Shown one piece after another: positions 54,151 through 64,000 of a stretch of 64,000 nt of DNA. A program made the translations under genes and the position numbers. Position 1 is the stretch's first letter. Each line of letters opens with the position of its first letter. The notes beneath the pieces are model-generated. The model worked only from the letters and a program-made list of their open reading frames with translations, had not been told where the DNA came from and did no database searches. Origin of the DNA: Rhizobium sp. 11515TR (lineage in GTDB: Bacteria > Pseudomonadota > Alphaproteobacteria > Rhizobiales > Rhizobiaceae); the NCBI RefSeq assembly GCF_002277895.1, contig NZ_CP022999.1:496001-560000 (forward strand). The letters run 5' to 3'.

Positions 54151-56097
54151 ATGCGCGATGAAATATTGTCCCGCGGCGTGAGCAGACGTGCTGTCCTCGG
54201 CGGCATGGCAGGAATGGCAGCCCTATCTCTGGCCGGTCGGGTCAACGCCGCCGATGCAGGTGGCGAAGCACCCGCCCTGGCTGCGCTCGTCAAGGATGGC
54301 AAGCTGCCGCCGCTGGCCGACCGGCTGCCGAAAAAGCCGATGATAGTCACCCCTTACGAAAAAGTCGGCACTTATGGCGGCACCTTACGACGCGGCCTGC
54401 GCGGCTCGTCCGACCACAACGGTATCCTGCGCATGGTGGGCAACCAGAGCCTGGTACGCTGGAACCTTGAGTTCACTCAGGTCCTGCCGAACCTCGCCGA
54501 GCGCTGGGACGTCAATGCCGACGCCTCGCAATTCACCTTCTATCTCATCCAAGGTGCACGCTGGTCCGACGGCCAGCCGTTCACGGCAGATGACGTCGTT
54601 TTCGCCATAGAGGATTGCGTCAAGAATACCGATCTCTATAGCGCGACGCCGGCTCAGCTCTCCGTCGCCGGCAAGGCAGTCGATGTCACGAAGATTGACG
54701 ACTATACGGTGAAATTTACCTTTGCCGCTCCGAACGCGCTTTATCTGGAAAATCTCGCAACCCCGCTCGGCCAGCATCCAACGCTGTTTCCGAAGCACTA
54801 TTGCAGCCAGTTCTTGCCCAAATACAATCCGAACGTCGCAGAGGATGCGAAGAAGGCCGGCGTCAGCAGTTGGCCCGAACTCTTCCGCGCCCGCTGCGGC
54901 GACATCGAAATCCCTTCGCGGTGGGGCAATCCGGACAAGCCGACACTCGATCCCTGGGTCGTCAAGGAACCCTATACCGGCGGCGCAACCCGCGTCGTCA
55001 TGACCCGCAACCCATACTTCTGGCAGGTCGATACATCAGGCAACCAGCTTCCTTATGTCGACGAGATCAATTTCGGCATCTCGCAGGATGTGGAATCGCT
55101 GATGCTGAATGTCATCTCCGGCAAGATCGATATTCAGGAGCGCCATATCAGCGTGTTGGCCAACAAGCCGACACTCTCGCAGAACATGAAGAAAGGCGAT
55201 TATCGCCTTCTAACCCTTATCCCTTCCACATCGCAGCAATGCCAGATTTACTTCAACATTACCCATAAAGATCCGGCCATGCGCAAGATGTTTGCCGACA
55301 AATCGGTCCGGCAGGCACTCTCGCTCGGTATCAACCGGCAGGAAATCATCGACATCGTCTACTTCGGCCAAAGCCAGCCCTACCAGGCTGGACCACGGCC
55401 AGAGCATCCCTGGTACAACGAGAAATACGCGCGGCAATTCACCGACTACGATCCAGACAAGGCAGGCGCGATGCTCGATCAGGCCGGCTACGGCAAGAAG
55501 GATGCAAACGGCTTTCGTCTGAGGCCGGACGGCCAGAAAGTCTTCTTCGCTGTCGACGTCATACCGACCCTCTATCCCGATCTGGTCGATGCCCTCGAAC
55601 TGGTGAAGGCGCATTGGGCCCAGATCGGCGTCGACATGAAGGTCAACACGATCGAGCGTGCGCTTTACTACACCCGTGGCGACGACAATGCCCATGATGC
55701 CCAGGTCTGGCCAGGGCCTGGCGGCCTCGATCCGATGCTTGATCCGCGCGATTTCTTCGCTTTCCACCCGCAGGGTTCGCGCTACGCCATTCCATGGTCG
55801 GTCTGGTATACGTCGAACGGCAAACAGGGCGAGGAGCCGCCGGAGAGCCAAAAGAAGCGCATGAAGCTTTTCGACGAGGCGCGCTCGACGGCCGATCTCG
55901 ACAAGCGCGGCGCCGTCATGAAGCAGATCTTCGACATCGCCGCCGAAGAATTTGAAACCGTTGGACTTTGTCTAGCCGTCGGCGGCTTCGGTATCATCCG
56001 CAATAACCTGCACAATGTTCCGGAAAAGCAGCCGGACAGCTGGTCCTGGCCCAATCCAGGACCGGCCATGCCGCAGCAATTCTTCTTCACCAGTTGA
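54151..56097 (+). CDS. ABC importer substrate-binding protein (peptide/sugar family 5)
   Basis: A 648-residue extracytoplasmic binding protein of SBP family 5. It has a twin-arginine signal (SRGVSRRAVLGGMAGMAALS) and the family fold with GARWSDGQPFTADDVVFAIE and a later VRQALSLGINRQEIIDIVYFG. Although related to dipeptide-binding proteins, large members of this group in Rhizobiales bind sugars or sugar acids; the neighbouring dehydratase suggests that here. ATG 54151 has GGAGGG six bases upstream. Its stop overlaps an upstream extension of the permease frame by four bases. Confidence 0.9.
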   Translation: MRDEILSRGVSRRAVLGGMAGMAALSLAGRVNAADAGGEAPALAALVKDGKLPPLADRLPKKPMIVTPYEKVGTYGGTLRRGLRGSSDHNGILRMVGNQSLVRWNLEFTQVLPNLAERWDVNADASQFTFYLIQGARWSDGQPFTADDVVFAIEDCVKNTDLYSATPAQLSVAGKAVDVTKIDDYTVKFTFAAPNALYLENLATPLGQHPTLFPKHYCSQFLPKYNPNVAEDAKKAGVSSWPELFRARCGDIEIPSRWGNPDKPTLDPWVVKEPYTGGATRVVMTRNPYFWQVDTSGNQLPYVDEINFGISQDVESLMLNVISGKIDIQERHISVLANKPTLSQNMKKGDYRLLTLIPSTSQQCQIYFNITHKDPAMRKMFADKSVRQALSLGINRQEIIDIVYFGQSQPYQAGPRPEHPWYNEKYARQFTDYDPDKAGAMLDQAGYGKKDANGFRLRPDGQKVFFAVDVIPTLYPDLVDALELVKAHWAQIGVDMKVNTIERALYYTRGDDNAHDAQVWPGPGGLDPMLDPRDFFAFHPQGSRYAIPWSVWYTSNGKQGEEPPESQKKRMKLFDEARSTADLDKRGAVMKQIFDIAAEEFETVGLCLAVGGFGIIRNNLHNVPEKQPDSWSWPNPGPAMPQQFFFTS

Positions 56098-56183
56098 TTA
56101 CGCCGATCACGCGCCGCCTTGCCAGGGCGGCGCTTTCCTTGATGCGGAGCTGCCCGTGGCAGCACTCACTGCGAGAAACAGCC

Positions 56184-57170
56184 ATGCTGGTCTTCATCGG
56201 TAAACGCCTCTTGTGGATGATCCCATCCCTTTTCGCCATCAGCTTCCTGGCCTTCGTGCTGATCCAGCTGCCTCCCGGCGACTATGTGACGACCTATATC
56301 GCCACGCTCGCCTCTTCGAATGAAGTGGTCGATCAGAACACGGCTGCCCAATTGCGCGAACGCTTCGGCCTCGACCAGCCGATGCTCATCCAATATCTGA
56401 AATGGATGTGGGGCATTCTTTCGCGCGGCGATTTCGGTATCTCGTTCGAATGGCAGCAGCCTGTCTCCGGCCTTATCTGGGAGCGCATGGCGCTGACGCT
56501 CATTCTGGCGCTTGCAGCGCTGATCGCCACCTGGGCGATCGCGCTGCCGATCGGCGTCTATTCCGCTGTCAAGAAATATTCGATCGGCGATTATTTCTTT
56601 ACTGCCTTCACCTTTCTCGGGCTTGCCATTCCCTCCTTCCTGCTGGCGCTGGTGCTGATGTATGTCGCAGCCGTCGAGTTCGGCCAGGATGTCGGCGGCC
56701 TGTTCTCCACCGAATTCGAGACGGCGTCCTGGAGCATCGCCAAGATGCTGGATCTGCTCTCGCATTTGTGGCTGCCGGTCGTCATTCTTGCCGTTTCTTC
56801 TACCGCAAGCCTCATCCGCGTCATGCGCGCCAATATGCTCGATGAGCTGCCGAAACCCTATGTGACGACGGCGCGCGCTAAAGGCCTCTCCGAGTTCCGG
56901 CTGCTGGTCAAATATCCGCTGCGCATAGCGCTCAATCCATTCATCTCCACCATCGCATGGCTGCTGCCCAATCTCATTTCGGGATCCGTCGTCGTCGCGA
57001 TCGTTCTCAACCTGCCGACGGCGGCGCCATTGCTGCTGCAGGCGCTGATGGCGCAGGACATGTATCTGGCCGGTGCTTTCGTGCTGCTGATCTGCGCGCT
57101 GACGCTGATCGGGTCACTCATCAGTGACATTCTGCTTGCCCTCGTCGATCCCCGCATCCGGTTGGAATAG
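56184..57170 (+). CDS. ABC importer permease, DppB type
   Basis: A 328-residue inner-membrane permease with six hydrophobic segments. It starts MLVFIGKRLLWMIPSLFAIS and holds the EAA-type cytoplasmic loop (YVTTARAKGLSEFRLLVKYP). It pairs with the permease encoded at 57179. The ATG at 56184 is chosen because it gives the usual DppB N-terminus; the frame is open from 56094. It is 86 bp after the binding-protein gene. Confidence 0.9.
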   Translation: MLVFIGKRLLWMIPSLFAISFLAFVLIQLPPGDYVTTYIATLASSNEVVDQNTAAQLRERFGLDQPMLIQYLKWMWGILSRGDFGISFEWQQPVSGLIWERMALTLILALAALIATWAIALPIGVYSAVKKYSIGDYFFTAFTFLGLAIPSFLLALVLMYVAAVEFGQDVGGLFSTEFETASWSIAKMLDLLSHLWLPVVILAVSSTASLIRVMRANMLDELPKPYVTTARAKGLSEFRLLVKYPLRIALNPFISTIAWLLPNLISGSVVVAIVLNLPTAAPLLLQALMAQDMYLAGAFVLLICALTLIGSLISDILLALVDPRIRLE

Positions 57171-57178
57171 GAGCACCC

Positions 57179-58300
57179 ATGGCCGATATCGCCGTCACAA
57201 ACCTGCGCCCTGACCGCAACGCAGTGGCATCGCAGTGGCAGCTGATCTGGTGGGCTTTCCGCCGACACAAGCTTGCCATGGTCGCCCTCGTCGTCGCCAT
57301 ACTGATGTATATCGTCGCGATCGCGCCCGGCTTCTTTGCCATCAATGACCCCAATCAGCAGAATGCACGCGCAACCTTTCACCCGCCGCAGAAGGTGCAT
57401 TTCTTCGATACGGACAACGGCTTTTCCTTCGGGCTGCACTACTATCCGCTAAAGCTCACACGCGATCCGGAAACGCTTGCGCCGATCTTCAAGGAAGACA
57501 CGACCAAGCGCGTCTCAATCAGCCTGTTCGGGCGCGGCTACGAATATTCCGTGCTTGGTCTCTTCACGAGCAACATCCATTTATTGGCATCCTCGGACAA
57601 ATCGACGCCACTCCTACTATTTGGAGCGGATCGGCTCGGCCGCGACGTCTTCAGCCGCACCGTCCAAGGCGGGCAGATTTCGCTATCGATCGGCCTCGTC
57701 GGCGTGTTCTTTTCACTTCTACTCGGTATCGTTCTTGGAGGGATTTCAGGCTATTACGGCGGCAAGCTCGACTTCTTCATCCAGCGCTTGATCGACTTCG
57801 TGCTATCGCTGCCGACCATTCCGATCTGGCTCGCTATGGCGGCCGCCCTGCCGCAAGGCTGGCCGGCGGCACTGCAATATATGATGATCACGATCATCCT
57901 ATCCTTGACCGGCTGGGCACAGCTTGCCCGCGTCGTGCGCGGCCGCTTCCTGTCGCTGCGAACGGAAGAGTTTGTCGCCGCAGCCAGGCTCGACGGCGCC
58001 AGCGAAGGGCGCATCATCTTCCGCCATATGCTGCCGAGCTTCGCCAGCCACATCATCGCCTCTATCACGCTTGCCGTGCCGGCGATGATCCTAGCCGAGA
58101 CGTCCCTCTCCTTCCTGGGGCTCGGCCTGCAGCCGCCGACCATTTCCTGGGGCGTGCTGCTGCGCGAGGCGCAGAACATTCGCTCAATCGCAACCGCACC
58201 ATGGCTCTTCCTGCCAGGTGTCGCCGTCGTCATCGCCGTCATGGCCCTGAACCTTCTCGGCGATGGCCTGCGCGATGCGGCCGATCCCTACAACAAATGA
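57179..58300 (+). CDS. ABC importer permease, DppC type
   Basis: A 373-residue permease. One N-terminal membrane segment (about 34-55) is followed by a long periplasmic stretch (to about 145) and five further segments, as in DppC/OppC. The EAA loop reads FVAAARLDGASEGRIIFRHM. GGAG at 57169-57172 lies shortly before the ATG. Eight bases separate it from the preceding permease gene. Confidence 0.9.
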   Translation: MADIAVTNLRPDRNAVASQWQLIWWAFRRHKLAMVALVVAILMYIVAIAPGFFAINDPNQQNARATFHPPQKVHFFDTDNGFSFGLHYYPLKLTRDPETLAPIFKEDTTKRVSISLFGRGYEYSVLGLFTSNIHLLASSDKSTPLLLFGADRLGRDVFSRTVQGGQISLSIGLVGVFFSLLLGIVLGGISGYYGGKLDFFIQRLIDFVLSLPTIPIWLAMAAALPQGWPAALQYMMITIILSLTGWAQLARVVRGRFLSLRTEEFVAAARLDGASEGRIIFRHMLPSFASHIIASITLAVPAMILAETSLSFLGLGLQPPTISWGVLLREAQNIRSIATAPWLFLPGVAVVIAVMALNLLGDGLRDAADPYNK

Positions 58301-58307
58301 GGCGGGC

Positions 58308-60029
<1,722 letters not shown>

Positions 60030-60155
60030 TGCCTTCCCTCGACAACGCCGCAACGCCCATTTTCCACGAGCCAGGCTTCGCCGCGATGCGCGCAACGATT
60101 TCCCCACCTGCGGCAGCTCCCATGCCGCATTCATGTCAATCGATAGAAGGAAGAA

Positions 60156-61346
60156 ATGATGAAGATCGACCGCATGCGGGTATTCGTGACCCGCGACAAG
60201 GATCGCCCGCGCGTTATCGTGGCGCTGGATACGGATGACGGACTGACGGGCTGGGGCGAGTGCTACAATCACGGCCCCGATTTGGCACTGCCGCCGATCC
60301 TCGACTATCTCTACGGTTTCCTCGCCGGCCAGGATCCAAGCCGCGTCGACTATCTCGTCAACCTGCTGATCCAGCAGAGCCGCTTCCCGCCGGGCGCGCT
60401 TGGCCTTTCGGCCATTTCCGCGCTCGATCATTGTCTCTGGGATCTCTCGGCAAAGGCGCTCAATGTTCCGGTCTACAAGCTGCTCGGCGGCGCGGTGCGC
60501 GATCGCATCAAGGTCTATGCCGGCGTCTACACCGCACCGGATGCGCCGGCTGCCCGCGATGAGCTTGACCGTCTGAACGCCGAATGGGGCTTTACCGCCT
60601 TCAAGCTCAGCCCATGGCGCATCGACATGCACGCCCATCGCTGGGGCAATGTCGTCAAGGCATCGGCCGACTATTTCCGTTCGCTGCGCGAGACCGTGCG
60701 CGACGACTATGAGATCGCCTTCGACGCCCATGCGAAAATCTTCGAGCCGGTCGCCGCTCGCCAGCTCGGTAATGCGCTGGCTCCTTACGATCCGCTTTTC
60801 TACGAGGAGCCGCTGCGGCCCGAAAACATCGAGATGTGGGGCGAGCTGAAACAGGGTCTCAATTGCGTGCTCGCGACCGGCGAATCCCTTTATAATCGCA
60901 ACGAGTTCCTGCGCCTGCTGCAGGTCAAGGGCGCCGACTTGATCCAGCCCGACATCTGCGTCGTCGGCGGCATCAGCGAGATGCGGCGCATCGCGACGAT
61001 CGCCGAGGCGCATTTCGTCGGCGTTGCTCCGCATAACCCGATGGGTCCGCTCGCGACTGCCGTCAACGTGCATTTCTCGGCCGCCGCGCAGAACTTCAAA
61101 ATCCTCGAATACCGGCTGCCGAAGGGTCAGGCTTATGTCTATGGCGGCAACGAGGTCGAGCAGCGACAGGGCGAAACCCGCTATGTCGTCGATCCCTATC
61201 TGCCGAAGGATGGCTATCTCGAACTCAGACCCGACCGTCCCGGCTGGGGCGTCGAGATGGATGAAAAGGCCATGGAAGAGGAAGGCTATATCCATTGGCA
61301 GCGGCGCGTGCCCAAACGTCCGGATGGTTCCTACGCCTTTGCGTGA
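60156..61346 (+). CDS. Enolase-superfamily sugar-acid dehydratase (galactonate/mannonate type)
   Basis: A 396-residue member of the mandelate-racemase subgroup of the enolase superfamily. Metal ligands are visible in IAFDAHAK (aspartate), FYEEPL (glutamate) and ATGESLYNR (glutamate), with the catalytic histidine in VAPHNPMGP, as in D-galactonate and related acid-sugar dehydratases. It should convert an imported aldonate to a 2-keto-3-deoxy acid, which the DapA-like protein at 52216 could then process. It follows the transporter operon after 126 bp; AAGGAAG precedes the ATG. ATG 60159 is an equivalent start. The exact sugar acid is unknown. Confidence 0.9.
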   Translation: MMKIDRMRVFVTRDKDRPRVIVALDTDDGLTGWGECYNHGPDLALPPILDYLYGFLAGQDPSRVDYLVNLLIQQSRFPPGALGLSAISALDHCLWDLSAKALNVPVYKLLGGAVRDRIKVYAGVYTAPDAPAARDELDRLNAEWGFTAFKLSPWRIDMHAHRWGNVVKASADYFRSLRETVRDDYEIAFDAHAKIFEPVAARQLGNALAPYDPLFYEEPLRPENIEMWGELKQGLNCVLATGESLYNRNEFLRLLQVKGADLIQPDICVVGGISEMRRIATIAEAHFVGVAPHNPMGPLATAVNVHFSAAAQNFKILEYRLPKGQAYVYGGNEVEQRQGETRYVVDPYLPKDGYLELRPDRPGWGVEMDEKAMEEEGYIHWQRRVPKRPDGSYAFA

Positions 61347-61373
61347 GCTTGGTATCAGCACCTGAAAAAATTG

Positions 61374-61393
61374 GGGCGGCCATTGGGCCGCCT
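61374..61393 (-). terminator. Terminator of the leftward MFS gene
   Basis: GGCGGCC (61375-61381) pairs with GGCCGCC (61386-61392) around ATTG. Read leftward it is followed by six T (A-run at 61365-61370). It may also stop the rightward dehydratase transcript ending at 61346. Confidence 0.65.
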
Positions 61394-61431
61394 CTCTCAT
61401 TTGGTGGATGCGTTTACAAGCGTGAGCGCAA

Positions 61432-62742
61432 TTATCTCACGCGGGCTGTGTTCGGATTGCCGAGATCTTCTCGCCGGGGTGTGCGCGGTATCATGCGTCC
61501 GATCACAAGGACCAACAGCACCGCAATCAGAAGGCAGGCGGCCAGGAAGAACATCGGCGCAATCGTGCTTCCCGTGGAATCCTTGATCCAGGGCACGACG
61601 TTCTGGGCGATGAAGCCGCCGAGATTGCCGACGGAGTTGATCGCGGCAAGGCCTGCGGCGGCCCCCGCTCCCTGCAGGAAGCGGGACGGCAAGCTCCAGA
61701 ACACCGGCTGGCCCGCGAAGATACCGGCCGCCGCAATGGAGAGGAAAACAAACTGCAGCGTATGGTCGGGAATAACGGCGGATAACACCAGGCTTACGGC
61801 GCCGACCAGCGCGGGAATGACGATATAGGGCGTCTTGGACTCCGCCTTGTCCGCTGCACGCGGCACGGCATAAAGAGCGATGGCGACGAGAATCCACGGG
61901 ATGATGTTCAGGAAGCCGTTCGTCGTGTTGCTGACGCCGAAATTCTTTACGATCGTCGGCAGCCAGTAGCTGAGGCCATAGGCGGCGAGCGGGAAACCGA
62001 TATAGCAAAGCGCCATCAGCAGCACGCGCGGATTGACGAGCGCCTTAAAGCCATCGGCGGCGTTCTGCTCCATGCCAGAATTTTCCACCGCGAGCCGGTC
62101 CTTCAGCCAGTTCTTTTCCGTATCGTCGAGGAACGTCGCTTGGGACGGCAGATCCGGCAGGTAAAACAGGGTGATGAAGCCGGCAATAATGGCTGGGATA
62201 CCGGTCACCAGGAAGACCCATTGCCAGCCGGCAATACCATAAAGCCCGTTCAAGTCCAGCAGCACACCACCAAGCGGCGCACCGATCGCATTGGCGAAGG
62301 CGCTGAAGATCATGAAAAGCCCGACCATCGTGCCGCGATAGGCGGATGGATACCAAAGGGTCAGCAGATAGAGTACGCCTGGAAAAAATCCGGCCTCGCA
62401 AGCCCCCAGCAGGAAGCGAAGAATATAGAACATGGTCGCATTCTGCGTATAGGCAAGCGCGACCGTGACCGCGCCCCAGGAGATCAGAATGCGTGCAAAC
62501 CACCTGCTGGCTCCGAACCTGTCCAAAAGCAGATTGCTCGGCACCTCGAAGATGAAATAGCCGATGAAGAACAGCGACGCACCAAGGCCATAGGCATATT
62601 CGCTCATGCCGAGCGCATCGACCATCTCAAGCTTGGCGTAACTGACATTCTGGCGATCGATATAGGCGATCAGATAGAGGATACCCAGAAAGGGCATAAG
62701 CCTCCAGGTGATCTTGGAAATAAGCTGCTTCTCATCAATCAC
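61432..62742 (-). CDS. MFS transporter, anion:cation symporter (ACS) family
   Basis: A 436-residue MFS permease with 12 segments. It has the ACS-family start (WRLMPFLGILYLIAYIDRQN), the loop motif SNLLLDRFGASRW and the segment 4-5 region GACEAGFFPGVLYLLTLWYP. Relatives import tartrate, glucarate, galactonate and other organic or sugar acids by proton symport. Next to a sugar-acid dehydratase gene it probably offers a second route for the same or a related substrate. It converges on the dehydratase gene. Confidence 0.9.
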   Translation of the reverse strand: MIDEKQLISKITWRLMPFLGILYLIAYIDRQNVSYAKLEMVDALGMSEYAYGLGASLFFIGYFIFEVPSNLLLDRFGASRWFARILISWGAVTVALAYTQNATMFYILRFLLGACEAGFFPGVLYLLTLWYPSAYRGTMVGLFMIFSAFANAIGAPLGGVLLDLNGLYGIAGWQWVFLVTGIPAIIAGFITLFYLPDLPSQATFLDDTEKNWLKDRLAVENSGMEQNAADGFKALVNPRVLLMALCYIGFPLAAYGLSYWLPTIVKNFGVSNTTNGFLNIIPWILVAIALYAVPRAADKAESKTPYIVIPALVGAVSLVLSAVIPDHTLQFVFLSIAAAGIFAGQPVFWSLPSRFLQGAGAAAGLAAINSVGNLGGFIAQNVVPWIKDSTGSTIAPMFFLAACLLIAVLLVLVIGRMIPRTPRREDLGNPNTARVR

Positions 62743-62899
62743 GCCTCTTCCTCCCTGAAAGATGATTATGATTGATATAGATAGCGCAACTCAGCGTTTA
62801 TCAATGCACCGAGTCATAAAGCTCATTCGACTTCGTGATGGAAAACGAACGAGCTGGCTCCTTCAAAGCGAAGACGTCGGTCAGCCGGCGGCTCGCGCT

Positions 62900-63106
62900 T
62901 CAAGCGACGCGTTCGAACTGCGTGCGGATATGCTCGATATAGTGCTGGCCGGGCGACGGCGCTTTCACCATGGCGATCGCCGCCTTCTGCGGAACGCCGG
63001 TGAATTGACGCTCCTCACCATTCTTGAAGCGGATGTAAAGCCGTCCGTCATCCGGGCGGAAATAGACTGATTTGATGATTTTTGACGAAACCGGGAGCTC
63101 TTGCAT
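62900..63106 (-). CDS. KTSC-domain small protein
   Basis: A 68-residue protein with the KTSC fold: SSKIIKSVYFRPDDGRLYIR, then FKNGEERQFTGVP and HYIEHIRTQFE. KTSC domains occur alone or fused to nucleic-acid enzymes such as lysyl-tRNA synthetases; the stand-alone form has no known function. Confidence 0.82.
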   Translation of the reverse strand: MQELPVSSKIIKSVYFRPDDGRLYIRFKNGEERQFTGVPQKAAIAMVKAPSPGQHYIEHIRTQFERVA

Positions 63107-63222
63107 GGGTCACCTTACCTCTGGCTCGCTTTGTCGCATGAAAACCGAAATATTGGGTGAAGCGACCTAGTTAATCAAAGATAGAGTTGCAGCGCTCGAT
63201 TTTATCGATTGCGCCCAGCACC

Positions 63223-63654
63223 TTAACGATCCTGCGGAAGTGCAGCCTCGGCATAGAGAGATGCGAACTCCGCACTTGGCGGTATCGGCTTGATGATGTC
63301 GATCAAGACGCCGTTCGGATCGGCCGTGATGAAATGACGCTGACCGAAATCCTCGTTGCGGATGGCAAGCAGGATCGGCAGGCCGGCCGCCTGCAAGCGC
63401 CTATGAACGGCATCGACATCATCCACTTCAAAGTTGAGCAATAAGCCCGCGACCTTACCGCGCCCCTGCGGCGGAATCGTCTCATGCTGCCCATTCAGAA
63501 TGGCGAGATTGACAGCGCTGTGCTCAGCCGACTGCAGATGGACGTACCAATCACTGGTGAAACTCTCCTGAAAGCCGAAATGCTTCACGTAAAAGGCAGC
63601 GGTTTCCTCGACGCGCTCAGTCATGATCACCGGATAATAGCTCGTTACCTTCAT
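63223..63654 (-). CDS. VOC/glyoxalase-superfamily protein
   Basis: A 143-residue protein with two beta-alpha-beta-beta-beta units of the vicinal-oxygen-chelate fold ([15 protein letters not shown] and [15 protein letters not shown], ending in [14 protein letters not shown], where metal-ligand glutamate is replaced). It may bind or detoxify an aromatic or electrophilic compound. It is divergent from a TetR gene across a short operator region, so it is probably controlled by it. Confidence 0.85.
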   Translation of the reverse strand: MKVTSYYPVIMTERVEETAAFYVKHFGFQESFTSDWYVHLQSAEHSAVNLAILNGQHETIPPQGRGKVAGLLLNFEVDDVDAVHRRLQAAGLPILLAIRNEDFGQRHFITADPNGVLIDIIKPIPPSAEFASLYAEAALPQDR

Positions 63655-63687
63655 GCTTCACTTCCCCCTTCAAAAGACATACAATCT

Positions 63688-63716
63688 GCCTGTATTATTT
63701 CGAATAACATACAGGC
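63688..63716. promoter_or_regulatory. Dyad operator GCCTGTAT-N13-ATACAGGC
   Basis: A perfect inverted repeat with 8-bp arms (63688-63695 and 63709-63716) in the 69-bp gap between the divergent VOC and TetR genes, eight bases before the TetR start. It is a strong candidate binding site for the TetR protein, which would control both genes. Confidence 0.65.
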
Positions 63717-63723
63717 TGCATGC

Positions 63724-64000
63724 ATGCAAGATCCACGCTCCAATCGTGAAAGAACCGAGAAGACCAAGGCTGCACTCATCGCGGCTGCCCGCGCCTTGTT
63801 CGTGGAAAAGGGCTATGCCGAGACCTCGACGCCGGAGATCGTGGCCGCCGCCGGTATCACGCGCGGCGCGCTCTATCATCATTTCGAGGACAAGCGCGCG
63901 CTCTTTCGCGCTGTCGTCAAAGAGGAAGCGCTCGCAGTGAAAGCCGCCATAGACAAGGCGACCCCTGATCAGCTTGCGCCACGCACCGCCCTCATTGCCG
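63724..64000 (+). CDS. TetR-family regulator, cut by the window end
   Basis: The first 92 residues are visible. They carry the TetR HTH: RERTEKTKAALIAAARALFV, then STPEIVAAAGITRGALYHHF and EDKRALFRAVV. The ligand domain lies outside the window. ATG 63724 follows the dyad at 63688-63716 directly, so self-repression is likely. It is divergent from the VOC-protein gene. Confidence 0.9.
   Translation, partial: MQDPRSNRERTEKTKAALIAAARALFVEKGYAETSTPEIVAAAGITRGALYHHFEDKRALFRAVVKEEALAVKAAIDKATPDQLAPRTALIA

Overview
The window looks like a chromosomal or large-replicon segment of a member of the Rhizobiaceae (Rhizobium/Agrobacterium type). This rests on inference from the gene families: orphan FixJ-like regulators, an IalB-family protein, IS66/IS21/IS3 elements of rhizobial type, an AmpR-controlled beta-lactamase locus and a dipeptide-type ABC importer beside a sugar-acid dehydratase. 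No rRNA is present and only one tRNA (Met-CAT) was found, so the species cannot be fixed from this sequence alone.

Region 1 (about 0.5-12.7 kb) is a loose set of stress and detoxification genes: three secreted or exported alpha/beta-hydrolases, two paralogous NmrA-like NAD(P)-binding proteins, a beta-class glutathione transferase, a short-chain dehydrogenase, a clade-3 catalase and a small membrane protein. They are interleaved with two orphan FixJ/NarL-type response regulators that have no kinase nearby.

Region 2 (about 12.9-21.3 kb) is the least familiar part. A leftward operon encodes a TnsA-like protein with a degraded catalytic motif, a soluble FtsH-like AAA+/M41 metalloprotease, a calcineurin-like phosphoesterase and a small basic protein. 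Divergent from it is a 1152-residue membrane-anchored KAP-family P-loop NTPase, followed by a stand-alone PIN-domain protein and tRNA-Met. The layout resembles a defence or conflict locus, but the function is not shown by the sequence.

Region 3 (about 21.3-43.6 kb) is a mobile-element region. It holds a Tn7-like transposition operon (tnsA-tnsB-tnsC-tniQ), a Fic-domain gene with an in-frame amber stop, toxin-antitoxin-like pairs, small unknown genes, and three insertion sequences whose ends and target duplications can be read directly. The IS3-family copy (5-bp duplication TGATC) splits an HNH-type nuclease gene, the IS21-family copy (5-bp duplication CCTCC) splits tnsA, and the IS66-family copy (8-bp duplication GGATTCGC) lies downstream of fic. 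Removing the IS3 or IS21 copy in silico restores the broken frame exactly. Much of the intervening sequence has no convincing gene.

Region 4 (about 43.6-64 kb) is ordinary accessory or core sequence with cleaner gene organisation: an IalB-family protein, a luciferase-like monooxygenase, a CmlA/FloR-like efflux pump, a globin-coupled chemoreceptor, ampR divergent from a class A beta-lactamase that is followed by a class C beta-lactamase, and a catabolic cluster (DapA-like aldolase/dehydratase and GntR regulator facing a five-gene ABC importer plus enolase-superfamily dehydratase operon, then an MFS permease). The window ends with a KTSC protein, a VOC protein and a divergent TetR regulator cut by the window edge.
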